A stretch of 64,000 nucleotides of DNA from Glandiceps talaboti (Eukaryota > Hemichordata > Enteropneusta > Spengelidae), in assembly GCF_964340395.1 (NCBI RefSeq), contig NC_135550.1, positions 10,550,408-10,614,407 of the forward strand, read 5' to 3'. Positions 31,489 to 45,300 of the stretch are shown piece after piece (position 1 is the first letter of the stretch; every line of letters starts with the position of its first letter). Both the position numbers and the translations under genes were made by a program. Below the pieces are notes generated by a model. The model saw only the letters and a program-made list of their open reading frames with translations, was not told the DNA's origin and did no database searches.

Positions 31489-34400
31489 ATGGATGCAGGA
31501 AAGGCTAATACAGATCTCACATTGACGACTGACTCGAGTGCGGTGAAATCTTCTACTATGGAGGAAATACTTTTGGCGGGCTTGAATTGCGCTGGTGGAT
31601 GTATTGCCGGTAAGTTAAAATTTAAAATAATAAAAGTTGCTGTTTTCACTTTTAACATCACGGTATATTATGTGCTATACATCTTTTGCAACATCTTACC
31701 TACTAAGTTTTATCCATGAAAGAACTGAAATTTCATCGGAGGTGCTTTGATAATAGTGAACTATTGTTAGTTTTCATTTAGCATATCAGGTTGTGTTCAT
31801 GCATTGGGGGGAGGGGGTTCGACAATGGCATGCAAAGAATGCGAGAAACAAACATAATGTTTAAATTTGAATACAAGCGATCGGACGTTGAAATTTACCC
31901 CTAACAGAATTTTATCTGTGCAGAACTATAGCGAAAAAGTGAATTGATTACGAACATGAAAAGTCAATGACGTGATTGTATTTCAAGTTTAAAGTCACAC
32001 AGACAACCTGTTCTTTTTTCTAACTTTTCAGGAATGGCAAGTACAATTGCGGGACATCCATTTGATACAGTTAAGGTGAGTGTGTTGTCATGAAGGTTGT
32101 TTTAAAGGCAGCTGTCAACATTATGTAGGGGGGGGTCATTTTCACTCCCTTACCATATCAGTAATTGTTGGCTGTATTTGTAAAACCCTCCCCTGTCCCT
32201 CCACCCACCCGGGGGGGGGGGAGGCTCGAAACGCCACATTTTCCTTTTTTGCTGCGTCAGCGGAAAGATAAACTCTTGGTTGGGAGAATTTATACCATTT
32301 ACGACCACATGATGACTCGCAATCTTATCTTTTCAACAGATAAAAATCTATCGATTAAGCAGATAACTCATTTAATTTCTCACTGAACAATTGGCAATTG
32401 ATCATAACAAGTATTCGCTAAACATACAATGTTCTGTGATATATGTGTACTTCGTACCCACTGATATGATGTTGTTTCAAACCTTATTCCCATGAAATTG
32501 AATCGAAAACGAAAGAAGTACTTACATGATTCTGTGTTCCTACTAATTACTTGTTTATAAACCATCATTTCAGATATCGCTAGAATGTGCTGAATCAGGT
32601 TACACTGTGGCTAATACCTTAGGCACAGCCGTCGTGGGCGATAAATCATTTAACCAGTGTGTGGTTTATTAATTATTTCTGAAACTGAGTCAAAGAAGCT
32701 CGTCAACATAACATACTGAAGTAATAATTCAAATAATTAGGTCGATAAGAGGAGAGGCACAATAAAAAAAGGCTCTCTTCTGTTATTCTGTTTATTTTAC
32801 CACAAAAATGATAGCATTGCTTAAAGTCAAGTATAGCACTGTGTTGTTCAACAAGCATTGATTTGTCACTGTTTCATCATACTTCAAAGTGATTTGGTCA
32901 TACTACTTAGAGATACTTGTACAACTTGTAAGTCATAAATATTCTGAATCAAATTCACATGAACTTCCCTTTTTTCGAAGTTTTGTGAGAATTCGTAGTA
33001 CTGTTTTATGATAGAGGTAGTTGTTGAAACTGTGCTATCTGCAGCTACTAGTAAGTTACTGAAAATGGTAAATTCAGAATGAAACATTTGACAACTTTAT
33101 GTCGGTCGTGTTGTCACTTACATTGGACCCCACCAGATCACTATCACGGCTAAACTGATCTAGTACTTCTATTTACGGTATATTTACTGGGTATAAAACT
33201 GATTCCCATTTCATCTGACCTAATACAGACAAGGAGACAGCTCAAAATACTCTCATTGTCAAATATGATTATACAAGTCTTCATTCCATTAACTGATTCA
33301 CTTTTCATTACACATGGGGGCGCTGTTTAATGGCCATGCAATGCGCTGTTTTGTTGGTGATGAAAATACTTGAACTTAAAAAAACACTTCACGATACGTA
33401 TATGGGGGCGCTGTTTATTGCGACGCAAATACGCGAACATTTTTCAACATCAACACATATGTATGGGGCGCTGTTTTATTAGTGACGCGTTGAGTATAAT
33501 GAACTTCTTCAAACACTTTACAATACAAGACTCATGAGGGCGCTATAATGGAGAATTCAAAGGATGATAGGCGTCGGAAGCCCTTCGATGGACAGAAGAT
33601 AATACCCTTTTTTTTACCGCGTGTTTAAGGAGTTGTTAGAGGGGGAAAAGTTGATCGAGGAAGTTTGATGAAAAGAGCTATTTGGATGTCAAATCTTTAT
33701 TTATCTGATTACATACTGAAGAAAATATTTTATATGAGATTGTAATATGTTTGTTTCATCTGATTTTCACTTCATAGGTGCGATTACAAACACAGCAAAA
33801 TATCATGGCAGCTCAAGACCCACTCAGAAAAATCCCAGTAAGTATACAGTACTAACTCTGATTTTTGCTACTGTACAGCTTTGAATTTTTCACTCTAAAA
33901 AGTTAATGTAATCTTACACAATATTCATTCACAGACTGAGTTTTGTTGTAATAATTTTTCAGTAATAGATATGGTTAGTTTCACTTTCTTCCGTTCATTC
34001 TGTATTCGTAACTTTATATTTTTGTATTTTGCAGATATATCAAGGGACATGGAACTGCTTCAAAGCTACTATACAGTCAGAAGGGGTAGGTTTAAAATAT
34101 CTATGGGTTTTTTATTATATCGCACTAAACAATTTGAAGGCGATCGTGTATAATATGTTTTCAAACAATTTACGTATACCGTTACTAAGTATTAAAATGC
34201 TGAAAGTTATCAATACATATTGAGACTGATTTTTTTAGTTGATAGAATAAAAGGTGCGCCTTGTTACAATCTAATGTCTATATAGAGAACCCTTTGTCAA
34301 TACAAATAAACATTTGTTTATACTCGTTTACATCTTAATAATAGAACTCTTTCCCATATGCATATAATTTGATGTATTTCTTACTCTTGTAAATTTGTTT

Positions 34401-35149
34401 TTTGGGTTTTTTTTGTACATCAGCCACATGGCTTATTCAAAGGCATGTTATCTCCAATGCTTGGCCAAGGATGTATCAATTTAATTCTCTTTGGATGTGA
34501 ACGTACCATCGACAGACAAATACAACGTATATTTGGTAAAGAAATGAAATATAATCACATCATCGCTGGTGGCGCTGCAGGAGCTGTACAGTCCCTTGTT
34601 GCCTGTCCTATGGAGCTCGGCAAAGTGCGTATGCAATTACAAGGGCAAGGTCAAAGCCATCAATTGTCCAAAGCGCATACTGAAAATTACAGAGGCTCGA
34701 TCAATTGCATTTACAGAATATATCAACAAGAGGGTATACGTGGGTGCTATCGTGGTATGGGGGTTACACTTTGGAGAGATGCCCCTGGGTTCATGGTTTA
34801 TTTTGGTTTCAATGAATATCTCTGTGACAAAATGAAAGAATGGAAAAAAGTAGAGAAATTGGGAATACCCGATTTGGCGGTTTTGGGTGGTACTGCTGGA
34901 ATGAGTTCATGGGTAATATCCCATCCCTCTGACGTCATCAAATCAAGATTCCAAGCTGATGGCGTCAAGGGTGACAACAAATACAGCAGTGCTATCGATT
35001 GCCTGAAGAAAAGTGTTAAGGGTGAGGGGAGTAGAGTGCTGGTTAAAGGCATTGTTCCTAATTTGATGAGAGGGTTTATTGTTAGTGCTGTCATTTTCCC
35101 TATTGAAGAATACTTCAGGAGATGGCATGGATACGGCCAGAGCAAATAA
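31489..35149 (+). CDS. SLC25A29-like mitochondrial carrier, copy E (5 coding exons)
   Basis: Exons: 31489-31609, 32032-32075, 33778-33837, 34035-34085, 34424-35149; same phases as D and 333 residues. Exon 1 is the same at protein level as in D. Signatures: PFDTVK, PMELGK and PSDVIK; the third has Ser where D has Phe (x position of PxD, so still a valid signature). Other replacements in the last exon are conservative or in loops (for example FGTE to [12 protein letters not shown] to FNEYLCDK, GQGK to GQSK). The open frame, splice sites and promoter-proximal motif are all preserved, so both duplicates look functional. Compared with D, intron 4 is much shorter (338 bases). It should act in the inner mitochondrial membrane as an amino-acid-type carrier; the substrate is not determined by sequence alone. 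Confidence 0.9.
33316..33545. repeat. Four GGGGCGCTGTTTATT-like motifs in intron 2 of copy E
   Basis: Counterparts of the motifs at 20783-21019 in copy D; all four survive despite nearby indels. Confidence 0.5.
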
Positions 35150-37406
35150 AATGTGTTTGTTACTATGGCTAAAGAAACTTCGTAATAGATAGAAGAAAAT
35201 TTGTCTGAAATCAAAAATTTAGGCGGCAAACCGAACACACAAAAAAGAGCTTAGTGGGGAATGCAGCTAAATATTAACTTCTTACAAAATCATATATTTT
35301 GATATTTATCACAATTATAATAGTTGAAAAACTAAGAACATTCTTGGGATACAAAAGTGTGTGTTACCCTTATTATACATCATATACAGAACAGATGAAC
35401 CCCGGGGCAGTGAATAATCCGTTACCTTTAAATTTCTCGTCCACCATTTGTTTCACATTAAAATGCACCATTTTTCTATCATCGAATCGGTGGCTGTAAA
35501 ATTCAACAATCAAAATTACCTATATCGGGTTTTCTTCATTTACGGTTTGTGTATTAACGTATGCATGACCTACGTACGAATGAATATTACCCCACAGAGT
35601 AAACAAAATGGGCAGGGTAAGATAACACGACGTCCTGCAATATTGTAACCGGTAACCGGAAGCAGAGCTCTGACCGGATGTAGTCAATTTATTGTAAATA
35701 TACCCTGAACTTATCATTTTAAGACATACATATGTGAATATAATGAAATCCATTTATATTGTGTATACTACAATGGATAGAAGGAAAACACTATCCTGTC
35801 AGTACTTACTGACTGTTGTACTGTCCAAAATCTGAATTAAAAGTAATGTTTACAACCGTTACGTTTCAAAATAGAATTATACATTGTATTCAACATAAAA
35901 TATTTACTAATGTTTATTCGTACGTATTCCTTTCTACTCATTTATATTTGAATGAACATTGTACAAGAATATAAAACAACCTGACTTGATTTCCTTTCAC
36001 AATACATTTACGTCTGATATACCAGTACTACATTCATATCAAATGATCTGTGAAATGATTTCTGTATCGTACATGGCAGAGATGTATAAATGGTCAAATT
36101 ACTACTATATACTTTTTACTTAGTTTTATCCAGCCTGCTGTAGCAAAATATTGTTCTAAAGCAAACCTGTGAATTTAATCTGGATTATTTTGGTTTCAAA
36201 TTGTGTATAGTTGTCATAAACAGTTGTTTGGTAATCAATGTGTTATAACGTCTGTGTTAATCAGTAAGATACGTGGTGACGGGGCGCCCTCACACAACCA
36301 CTTGCCGGTGAGGGAGGAGCAACGCTATGTATCTTTACAGCCTGGCTAGTTTTAAATTTTTTTTGGAACACAATTAATATTTACAGTTCTGAGTGCTGTA
36401 TCGGCGCCCTCAACGGCGACCACGATTTAAACTTGTTACTGTATATTTATGGATAAGATCGACCACTGATTAACACGTGCAGTGTCTAATTTTTGGTATT
36501 TTAACAATGTTCGGGTTTAAATTTTTCAACATTGGTGGTACATAGTCCTCCAATATCATGATATGTACGTTATGCTTCATAACAAATAAAAAAACTAATA
36601 ATTTTTTTTGGCAAACATGTATCTATTTGTGTGAAATCATCATCTTTTCAGACATACAATGATACGTACATGATTTAGAGAGTTGATGTGCTCGGATTAC
36701 CCGCCGGCCGCCTATCGAAAACGATTTCTACAATTTGATAAATTTCAAAGTGATGAATGAATGAATTGAATTGAATTTGAACATTCTCGCAAACCAGAGC
36801 TATTATTTCTTCAGCGACACTGCGAAATAACGACCTGTTGACGGCGCGTTTTGGACGGTGCCGTAAAAGGGGCTGTAATTTGCGACGAAGAATTTGAATT
36901 GAATTGAATTGAATTGTTTATTCACCAGACACAAAACAGAAGAAAAAAAAGTAACATACCAACAGCAAAAATACAAGAATTAGTTTCAAAATCACAACAA
37001 AACTAGCCTGTCTACTGTCTGAATATATGTGTGACGCAGCTACACTCGTTCGCTATATGTGGGAATAGCGAACAAACGTAACGAAGTCACGGATTCAAAA
37101 AGGCTAGCGCTAGTTGCAACAAAAACGAAGTGCTTTTCTCATATGTTATCACCGTTGGTGGCGCTCTCGCTGGCTGTCCATTCTTCAGTGATATCTGGCA
37201 CAGTCTGGCACCGAGATAATGCTGGCCATTCATGCTATATCAGGATTTCCCCCATACCAGTGTTTACTAGTGCCAAAACTACAAGGTTTATTTTATTTTG
37301 ATAAGTTTAATACGAAATTCGTGCAACAACAAATGCAAAATCACGGAAGAATGTAAAAATGACGTTGAAATTCGAAGTCAACAAAACTGTACGGTTGTAT
37401 TTTTTG

Positions 37407-37438
<32 letters not shown>

Positions 37439-39369
37439 CAATATTTTGTTTTAACGTGAAAAAATGGCACTTATGGAGTGAACATTTTAACTTCAGGCGA
37501 GAGGATTTTCCATCAAATCGGTGTCCTTTTTCGATGACCCCCCCCCCCCCCACCAGTTCAAAAGTTATCTAGCCCCTCTAAAATGTATTGTTATTTTCAT
37601 GTCCCCACATGAAATATGCTGTAAATAACGATATTGTACTGTTTCGGTGACCCCCCCCCCCCCCCAAGTTAAAAATGTAAAATTACCTACCCCCTAAGAA
37701 TTATTGTTATTTTCATATACCCCCCCCCCCTTACATGAAATGCATGTACATGTACATAACGATGGAATCAGGTTTAAAAAGCGATCATCTGACATCACAG
37801 TAAATCGAGCAAATGTAAACGTAGACATAGAGGAAATGAAAATAATTGCAGCTCACATAAAAAAAACCTCCAGCATTTATTTCTAGAAAAATGACTCCAC
37901 AACAGATATTTGTATTTATACTCCGCTCCATCTCGTCCCCATTTTGTATCGACAATGGCCCACGCTCTTAATTACATTTGATGAGACATTTTTCAGAACA
38001 GAACAACTTTTACACAATGAAACTAATCAGCAAAAACTTGTTAACCATCAATGACACTGTGTGCAATCTTGTTAATTGTTACAACTCTACTGTCAATCAG
38101 CTCACACGTACTGCCACCCCCGGCTGCCACCACACCTAAGAAATTTATGTTAAATTAATTGTACACCTGTTCTTGAGTAAAGTGTACCCCTCTTAGATCA
38201 CCATTCACCAGGAAGTAATAGTTAGCTCAAATTTCCCTTTCACAACCAGCATCTCCAGATTTCAATTCATGTACACAGTCTAATATTAATATAAGTCACC
38301 ATTCACTAATATTTTAGTGTAATAAAGTCACCAGCTTCAATCGGACAGTATAACTATGTACAATGTCTTCATTGTGTTTCTTGGGAGGTACCCGAGGCGG
38401 TCTCGAGATTCCGATCGGCATTTTTTATTTCCCGTGATTTGTGACTGGACTGAAACCATTTGTCGCGATTCGTAAAATTGCCTGTTATTCTCGTGATTGT
38501 ATGTAAATCGATGTGGTATGCATAGTATACTATATAGTTTCTGTCAATCTAGTGGAAATTTTGGTCAAACCCGGACATAATTGCAACAGACGTTTATGTT
38601 GAGTAACATGTCAAAATTCCAAAAAATATATATAAATATCCCGTAATTGGTGGAACGTGGTGAAAAGAAATGTCTTTTTTTATTAGCATATTTTTAATTA
38701 TTCAAAATGTAGTACAATGTATGTCCAAATAATCTGTCAAATATCCCATGTAATGTAAGCTTATACTGTAAATCTGTAAGCTATCACTTATCCTAATTTC
38801 TTTTTGAAAAAAAAGATCAAAATTTGTAGATTTTAAATACGAGATCCTAGAGAACATGGTGAAAGGGTTGAACTGCCATGCAAGTGTATTGATTGGTGTG
38901 TGCGTACGTCACGGTCACATGACAAGTTATGACGTTTGGAATATTCTACGAGAAGTGCGCCGCCATGCCAGATGATTGTTTTTCGACAAGGCACATGACA
39001 GAGCAGGTCAATATAGATTCAGTGAGACAGAAGACAATCGGCTAGCTGACGTGGGTAAACATTCGCTCTATTTGGATCCAGAATCTGTGGTTTTTCTATA
39101 ATTATTTATAAATCACAATGTTGGGCTAAGACTGCTGTAAATGGTTCACACAGAAACGTTTGCGAAGTAACCACATGTTTGCATTCCGTTGTGTTCACGT
39201 GCATTTTCCAGATCTGTGACGACAACTTAATCATCCAAAACAGGAACAAGGAATCGCTCGCTTTTCACCATTTCTGTAATTCTGCCCTACAATATACCTT
39301 GTATACGGCACGATCTGTGTAAACACGAAGTGAACCGGCACGTAGCTGAGTTTGTTTACCCAGCTAGGA
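35150..39369. other. Intergenic, copy E to SLC25A29
   Basis: 35,150-36,400 is the 3' flank shared with D. Beyond it are a GAATT pentanucleotide run and LINE-tail-like GTTTATTCACCAGACAC (36,893-37,010), a TTTTG run (37,400-37,435), and two tandem copies of a C-run repeat (37,528-37,760). Before the F start codon, 38,905-38,967 has TACGTCAC, GGTCACATGAC, TATGACGT and GCGCCGCCATG, which look promoter-like (CRE, M-box, YY1-type). No gene seen. Confidence 0.6.
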
Positions 39370-42300
39370 ATGGCACTGGATTTCATAGGAGGTTGCCTTG
39401 GCGGTAAGTTTTGAACGCCTAGCCTTTGACAATATGCAGTGCGTTTTGGACTCTAATATGTGTAATGTTACCGTCGTTAGCTTTTGTGTAACCTACCGAC
39501 TGGAGGGAATTACATGTATAGTTTGTGAAAAATTAATTAACCTGACATTTTGAGGAGTTCTTTCCTTATATTCCATGTCGAGTGTAGGAAAGGTGTAGGT
39601 GAAGTGGAAGTGTTAACGATGGTGCGTCATCAACCCAAACCCCAAGCGCGGACGGTAAACAAAAATTGTGCCCCTTTGTTTTCCTACGTCACGCCACTGC
39701 CCACAAATTTGACCAATGAAATTGCAGCTAATTGACCACACCTCTCTCACAATTTACATCTTGAGGCACTGAAGGCCATGTCACAAGTGACTGGATTTTA
39801 CCGGGAAAGTTGTTGACGACGAATTTGTAGAATTCATTGTACAGTGACCTGAATTCGGAACCGACTTAGCTTGTTTACGAGGGCGACTTTCTTCCCAGTT
39901 CGTCACTTCACACTGACAATAAACATGCTAAGGCGGAGAGTTTCATTAACAATACGTTTAAATATTTCCAATGCTTCAAAAACACTTTGGCTATTGCATG
40001 GATGTATTAGGCGTAGTCTGGATACCAATGTGGTTTCTAAATTCTAACTAAACCACGTCTGGTCAAAATCCCTTCATCAGCACAAAAAGTTGTTCATCCA
40101 ATCAGTGAACCCGAACTGCTATAGTAACATAGACAGTGTATACTAGCATGAGATTGGGTGTATTAGTCCATGGATCTCACTAATACATCCATGATTGGTT
40201 TCACTAATACATACATGGTACTAGTTAGTAAGTAGCATGACTATACTATGAGTGTAGGTGTAAATTGTAATGGAACTTGACTATATTAGGGGAGATCCAC
40301 CGACATGGATACCTTAATGTACCAATCATGTCAACTGTTATAGCAACATGTAGTAGTGTACAGAGTAACGATGGTTCAAACACATGTTCAGGCTTTGTTG
40401 CCACTGTGGTTATATAATGACATGGCATGACATTTACAATGGCATTTCATAATGGGGATTGATTCACAGAATGTCAATGCAGCAAACAAGCACTTCCATT
40501 ATACATCACTGCCTTCATCAGTGTATCCACCCCATTCCACAAAATTATGACTGTACTACTAGTACTACCAGTTGAACATCAATGATAACAATTTATCAAA
40601 ATAGTGACTTCTGCATTACTAGTTTATTACCGTTTAGCAGTAACATTTATCATGTTCTGTTGGGTGGGTGTTCTTTTTGCAGTGATAACCCCCCCCCCCC
40701 ACACACACACACACACACACTCAAAATAGGTTTACAAATATGTACTGAATTTGTAGGAAACTATTGCTGAGTACAATATGTAAAACATCTTCCAGACTTC
40801 AGATTCCAGACTTTACATCTCCAAGACGAAACAAAAACAATCAGACACAATACAACAACAGCATTGGTGCAGTATTAGACAAATCATGGACCCTGGAGTC
40901 ACAAAGTGATACAAAACCATGACAAAGGTTATGTATATCAAGTGCAAAAAAACAACCAATTTCACAGTTCTGTGATATCTAATAAGCTATAGAATTCTAG
41001 AAACATCGACAAGAAACAACGTTCACCTTTTTCTTTCAAGAAATATTTGCAACTTGCAAACACATTTGGCTTTAAATAATAGTCCCAGCTACACTGAAAT
41101 TCCCAAAAATCTTTTGTCTAGACTAACCATGTGGCTGTATTAGGTCTCCCCAAATAAGACTATAATTAATCCGGATCTGATGTCAGAGGCCTAAGTAGAG
41201 CATATAATCAGATATGTACCTGTATACCTGCATCCGTGGTTAGACATTATGCATTACTTTTACTTTTGATGTATCTTCAAGTTCTGTATAAATTATTCGT
41301 TTTATTCTTTTCTCTTCCAGGCTTTGCTGGTGTTGTTGTAGGACATCCGTTTGACACAGTCAAAGTAGGTTTTTGTATGTTTTCTGTCAATCATATGGTC
41401 ACAAAGTGTACCATGACTTAGCAATGGGGTATGATGAAAACAGTTTCTGCATGTGTTTGTTGATAACCATTGTCAGGAAATGAATAAAAGAATAAAACAT
41501 ATGAAAGCTGTTGCAAGCTGTGAAAGTATGTTGTCACATAGTCCTGTCTAAGGGATAACAATGCAGCGACATGGCATTGGATCAAGACATCAACATTCCT
41601 ATCATACTTGAATACAATGAATAAAAATAGAAGTGCACTATTGGAATATAGCCAATGTGATACATGTTGGCTATAGCCTAATACTAGTACAACACAGTAT
41701 GCTGTGCCCTCTGATTGTAGCCAAAACTGGGGAAAAAGACTGGCATTTCTTGTGAGTCACTACATAGTAAGTGATAGGGGAACACTAAATTTTGGAGCGT
41801 CACCTGAAGTTGTGTGCATCAGTGGCGTGTCAAATTGGCTTAGAGTGCACATTACTACTACAGTATTTATTTCCTATTCTGACTTTCCCTATATTTGAAT
41901 TGTACAATAATATTACATTTGTACAATTAAAAAAAAACAAAAAACATAAAAATAACATAATACTAACAAAATAAACAAAAGATGGTGTACTGAAATTTTT
42001 TCCCTATCAAACAACTAACAAAAACACAGTCCAAACAAGGAATTACCCAGCCCAATGGGTTTACATTTCACGACAGTCATTACATTGTTGAAAGAAAAAA
42101 GCAGAATATATCAACTTACAATGGTAGAATACAAAACTTGTGACAATGTGACATGATAATACAATATGTTTGTACATACAATATATTATGCCTTCTGTTG
42201 ACGGCTAAGTTTGAATTGAGTAAATTTATGAAAAATGTGAATTTGTCGTTAGGAGTTTTAATAAATTGAAGTAAATTTTATATCCCTTTTGTCCTAGATC

Positions 42301-45300
42301 CTCAGAGCTATGTAGGTTGTGGTAGGTAGTTGATCCTACAATAGTGTGTACTGTAGTCAGGGACCCCGCAGTTATTTGTAGGTGAACAGTCAGATAATTT
42401 AGGACAATTAGGAGATGAAGAACATTAGATATGATTTGTTCAATTGAGCCGATGGTCGTGTGTGTAGAATAAATCCTGACCTATATATGGCTCCAGATAA
42501 ATTTAAACTTAGTAGGATTAATTATGGTTTGCTTTATACTGTGAATTTGATTTGTGATGAAGTTGACAATTTCTCAACAAATTCATTACTAAGTTATATT
42601 GTTTTAGTACTTCTTGTCTCGTGCAAGGAATTTCTTTTTAAATTGTGCGTTCCAACAACTGTCTATTTTAAAGGTGATTCAAAATGCTCACATTCACTAT
42701 CGCTAATTTGCTAGACGACATGTTTGTGAAATGCATTCTGGTTTTAAAACTTTTCAAAAGCGTCTGCAAACACCTTAAAATGACCCTTTTTCAGTCACTT
42801 CCCTTCGGATTTACTTCGAGAGTTTTCGGGTATTTCCGGTCCCACCTAGACCACGGGATTTTATGACGTCATAAAGAGACATGGATAGCACGTAGCCTAT
42901 GGCGAGCGTAGTCACTAGGTGAACAAAACTCAACAGCATTGTGAAAAAATACATTGCTAGTGGTTGTAACAGACATCAGTAAACAAAAACTACACTCTAC
43001 ATGTCTTATTAACCAACATTTACCGATATTTACTCACACTTTCTGACTAATTGGCAGTGTCTGTGGGTATAAATGCTAAAATATGATCTCCCCATATTAT
43101 GGCAAAATAAATCAAAAACGGCTAGACTAGATATATATAAACACTTGTAATGTCGCGTGTTTCACATTCATTGACTTTTATTTATCTGATTTTTTATTAT
43201 TTGCCGACAAGAAGCATTACGATACCGTGGTGACGTTTGACGGCATCCCCGGGCCAAGGACGGCATATTTTAGCCCAATCGTACTCGCGTCGCCTTTTGA
43301 ACAGTGCATTTAACAACAAAGTAAACATATTTCATCTCGAATAAATATACTAGCTATTAGAATACCAATGGGAAACTTCAAGAAGGCGTATCGGGACATG
43401 TGCCACACTATAATTGTTGGTCCCATAATACACTAATTGATTCGATTTGCTCCGAGCATATGGAAGTACGCTCCGAGTCATTGCATCATGTACGTGTAAA
43501 TGGAACTGTGACCGACCTAATTTTGTTGTCCATATATAAAATGAGACTGACCTGCAAATTTTTCACAGTTTTCGTTGTGGTCTTGTATTGTCACATGTTT
43601 GGCTTGTGAACACAAGTTTGGCTTGTGAACACAAGTTTACATCTATTATTGTCTAGGGCGTAATACTCTAGTCCGAGTCTGAAACCCATATAAAACCTAA
43701 GAAACTCGCATTCGGATCGGACAGAACAGAAGTAGGTCTCATCGACTTGTTGGGGACTCGAATTATTGCTTGTTTTTATCACGGTATACAGGTGATTATT
43801 ATATATCGGTAGAGGGGTAGTGTTGTCAAGTTTTGTGCAGTCACCGCGGCCGCGGCAGTAAGCTCATACTAGGCCGCCGATCAAAGCTGAAGCAGTGTAT
43901 ATACAATGTACGTATGGAATCGGGAGAGCACAGCGCACATTCGTGTCGGGTTAAATTTATCCACGTGTTGATGTAATCCATATTTATCAATCAGATATAT
44001 TGTAAAATTCTTCAAGTCGTACAGAAATAACGTCTCTAACTTCAAAACAAACCCTGAGAAACGGGACCGGACGTGGCTAGCCAAGTATCTAGTTGCAGGC
44101 TTTCTTTCATAACCATGTGCTGGGGTCACGACCTTGATTGCCGACGTCAATATTGTCCAATCGTATTTGATATCATGAACACATCGCGATATTTGATTTG
44201 TTGGTTTCCTAAACTGTACACTTCGAATACCATGATTCGTTACAGAATTCTTCTAATGAATATTAAATAGGCATGTTGCATTGTTGCATTAAATTAAGTG
44301 ATATCGGAAACCATACAAGTTTTCTTCCAGACGAGTTGCTAAAGTCATGTAAATGACAACACTAAACTCACGAAATTTCCTCAATTCTTTACAATTTTAT
44401 TGCTGATGATATGGCAATCTAATAGCTAGTATATTTATTCAAGATAAATATGTTTACTTTGTTGCTAAATGTGCCGTTCAAAAGGCGACATCAGTGAGTA
44501 TAGTCGAGTATAGTGGGCTATAATATGCTGTCGACGCCATGCCTGTCGAAGATATTGTAATGCTTCTCCTCGGCAAATAATAAAAAAAATCAGATAAATA
44601 AATTGAAACACGCGAGCGACAGTACAAGTGTTTATGTATATCTACACTGTAGTCTAGCCGTTTTGATTTATTTTGCCATAATATGGGGAGATCATATTTT
44701 AGCATTTATACCCACAGACACTGCCAATTAGTCAGAAAGTGTGAGTAAATATCGGTAAATGTTGGTTAATAAGACATGTAGAGTGTAGTTTTTGTTTACT
44801 GATGTCTGTTACAACCACTAGCAATGTATTTTTTCACAATGCTGTTGAGTTTTGTTCACCTAGTGACTACGCTCGCCATAGGCTACGTGCTATCCATGTC
44901 TCTTTATGACGTCACAAAATCCCATGGACTAGGTGGGACCGGAAATACCCGAAAACTCTCGAAGTAAATCCGAAGGGAAGTGACTGAAAAAGGGTCATTT
45001 TAAGGTGTTTGCAGACGCTTTTGAAAAGTTTTAAAACCAGAATGCATTTCACAAACATGTCGTCTAGCAAATTAGCGATAGTGAATGTGAGCATTTTGAA
45101 TCACCTTTAAACTCACTGTAAAAACTCACAGAATTGTATATTGTCTTATTTTAATAATATTGTGTTTTTTTTAGATTGTATTTTGAGCCTAAAGACAAAT
45201 TTCTGCATTTCCATATGAACAATAAAGTTATTGAATGGAATTGAATACTTGTAAGGAATGATGTGGTCACCTTGTAAATGTTATCATATGGTACACTGTC

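Noticed and set aside
42684-45094. A 60-residue protein encoded twice in opposite directions (42684-42866 and 44912-45094)
   Set aside because: Both are the same stretch of the long terminal inverted repeats; no domain, and conservation is explained by the repeat.
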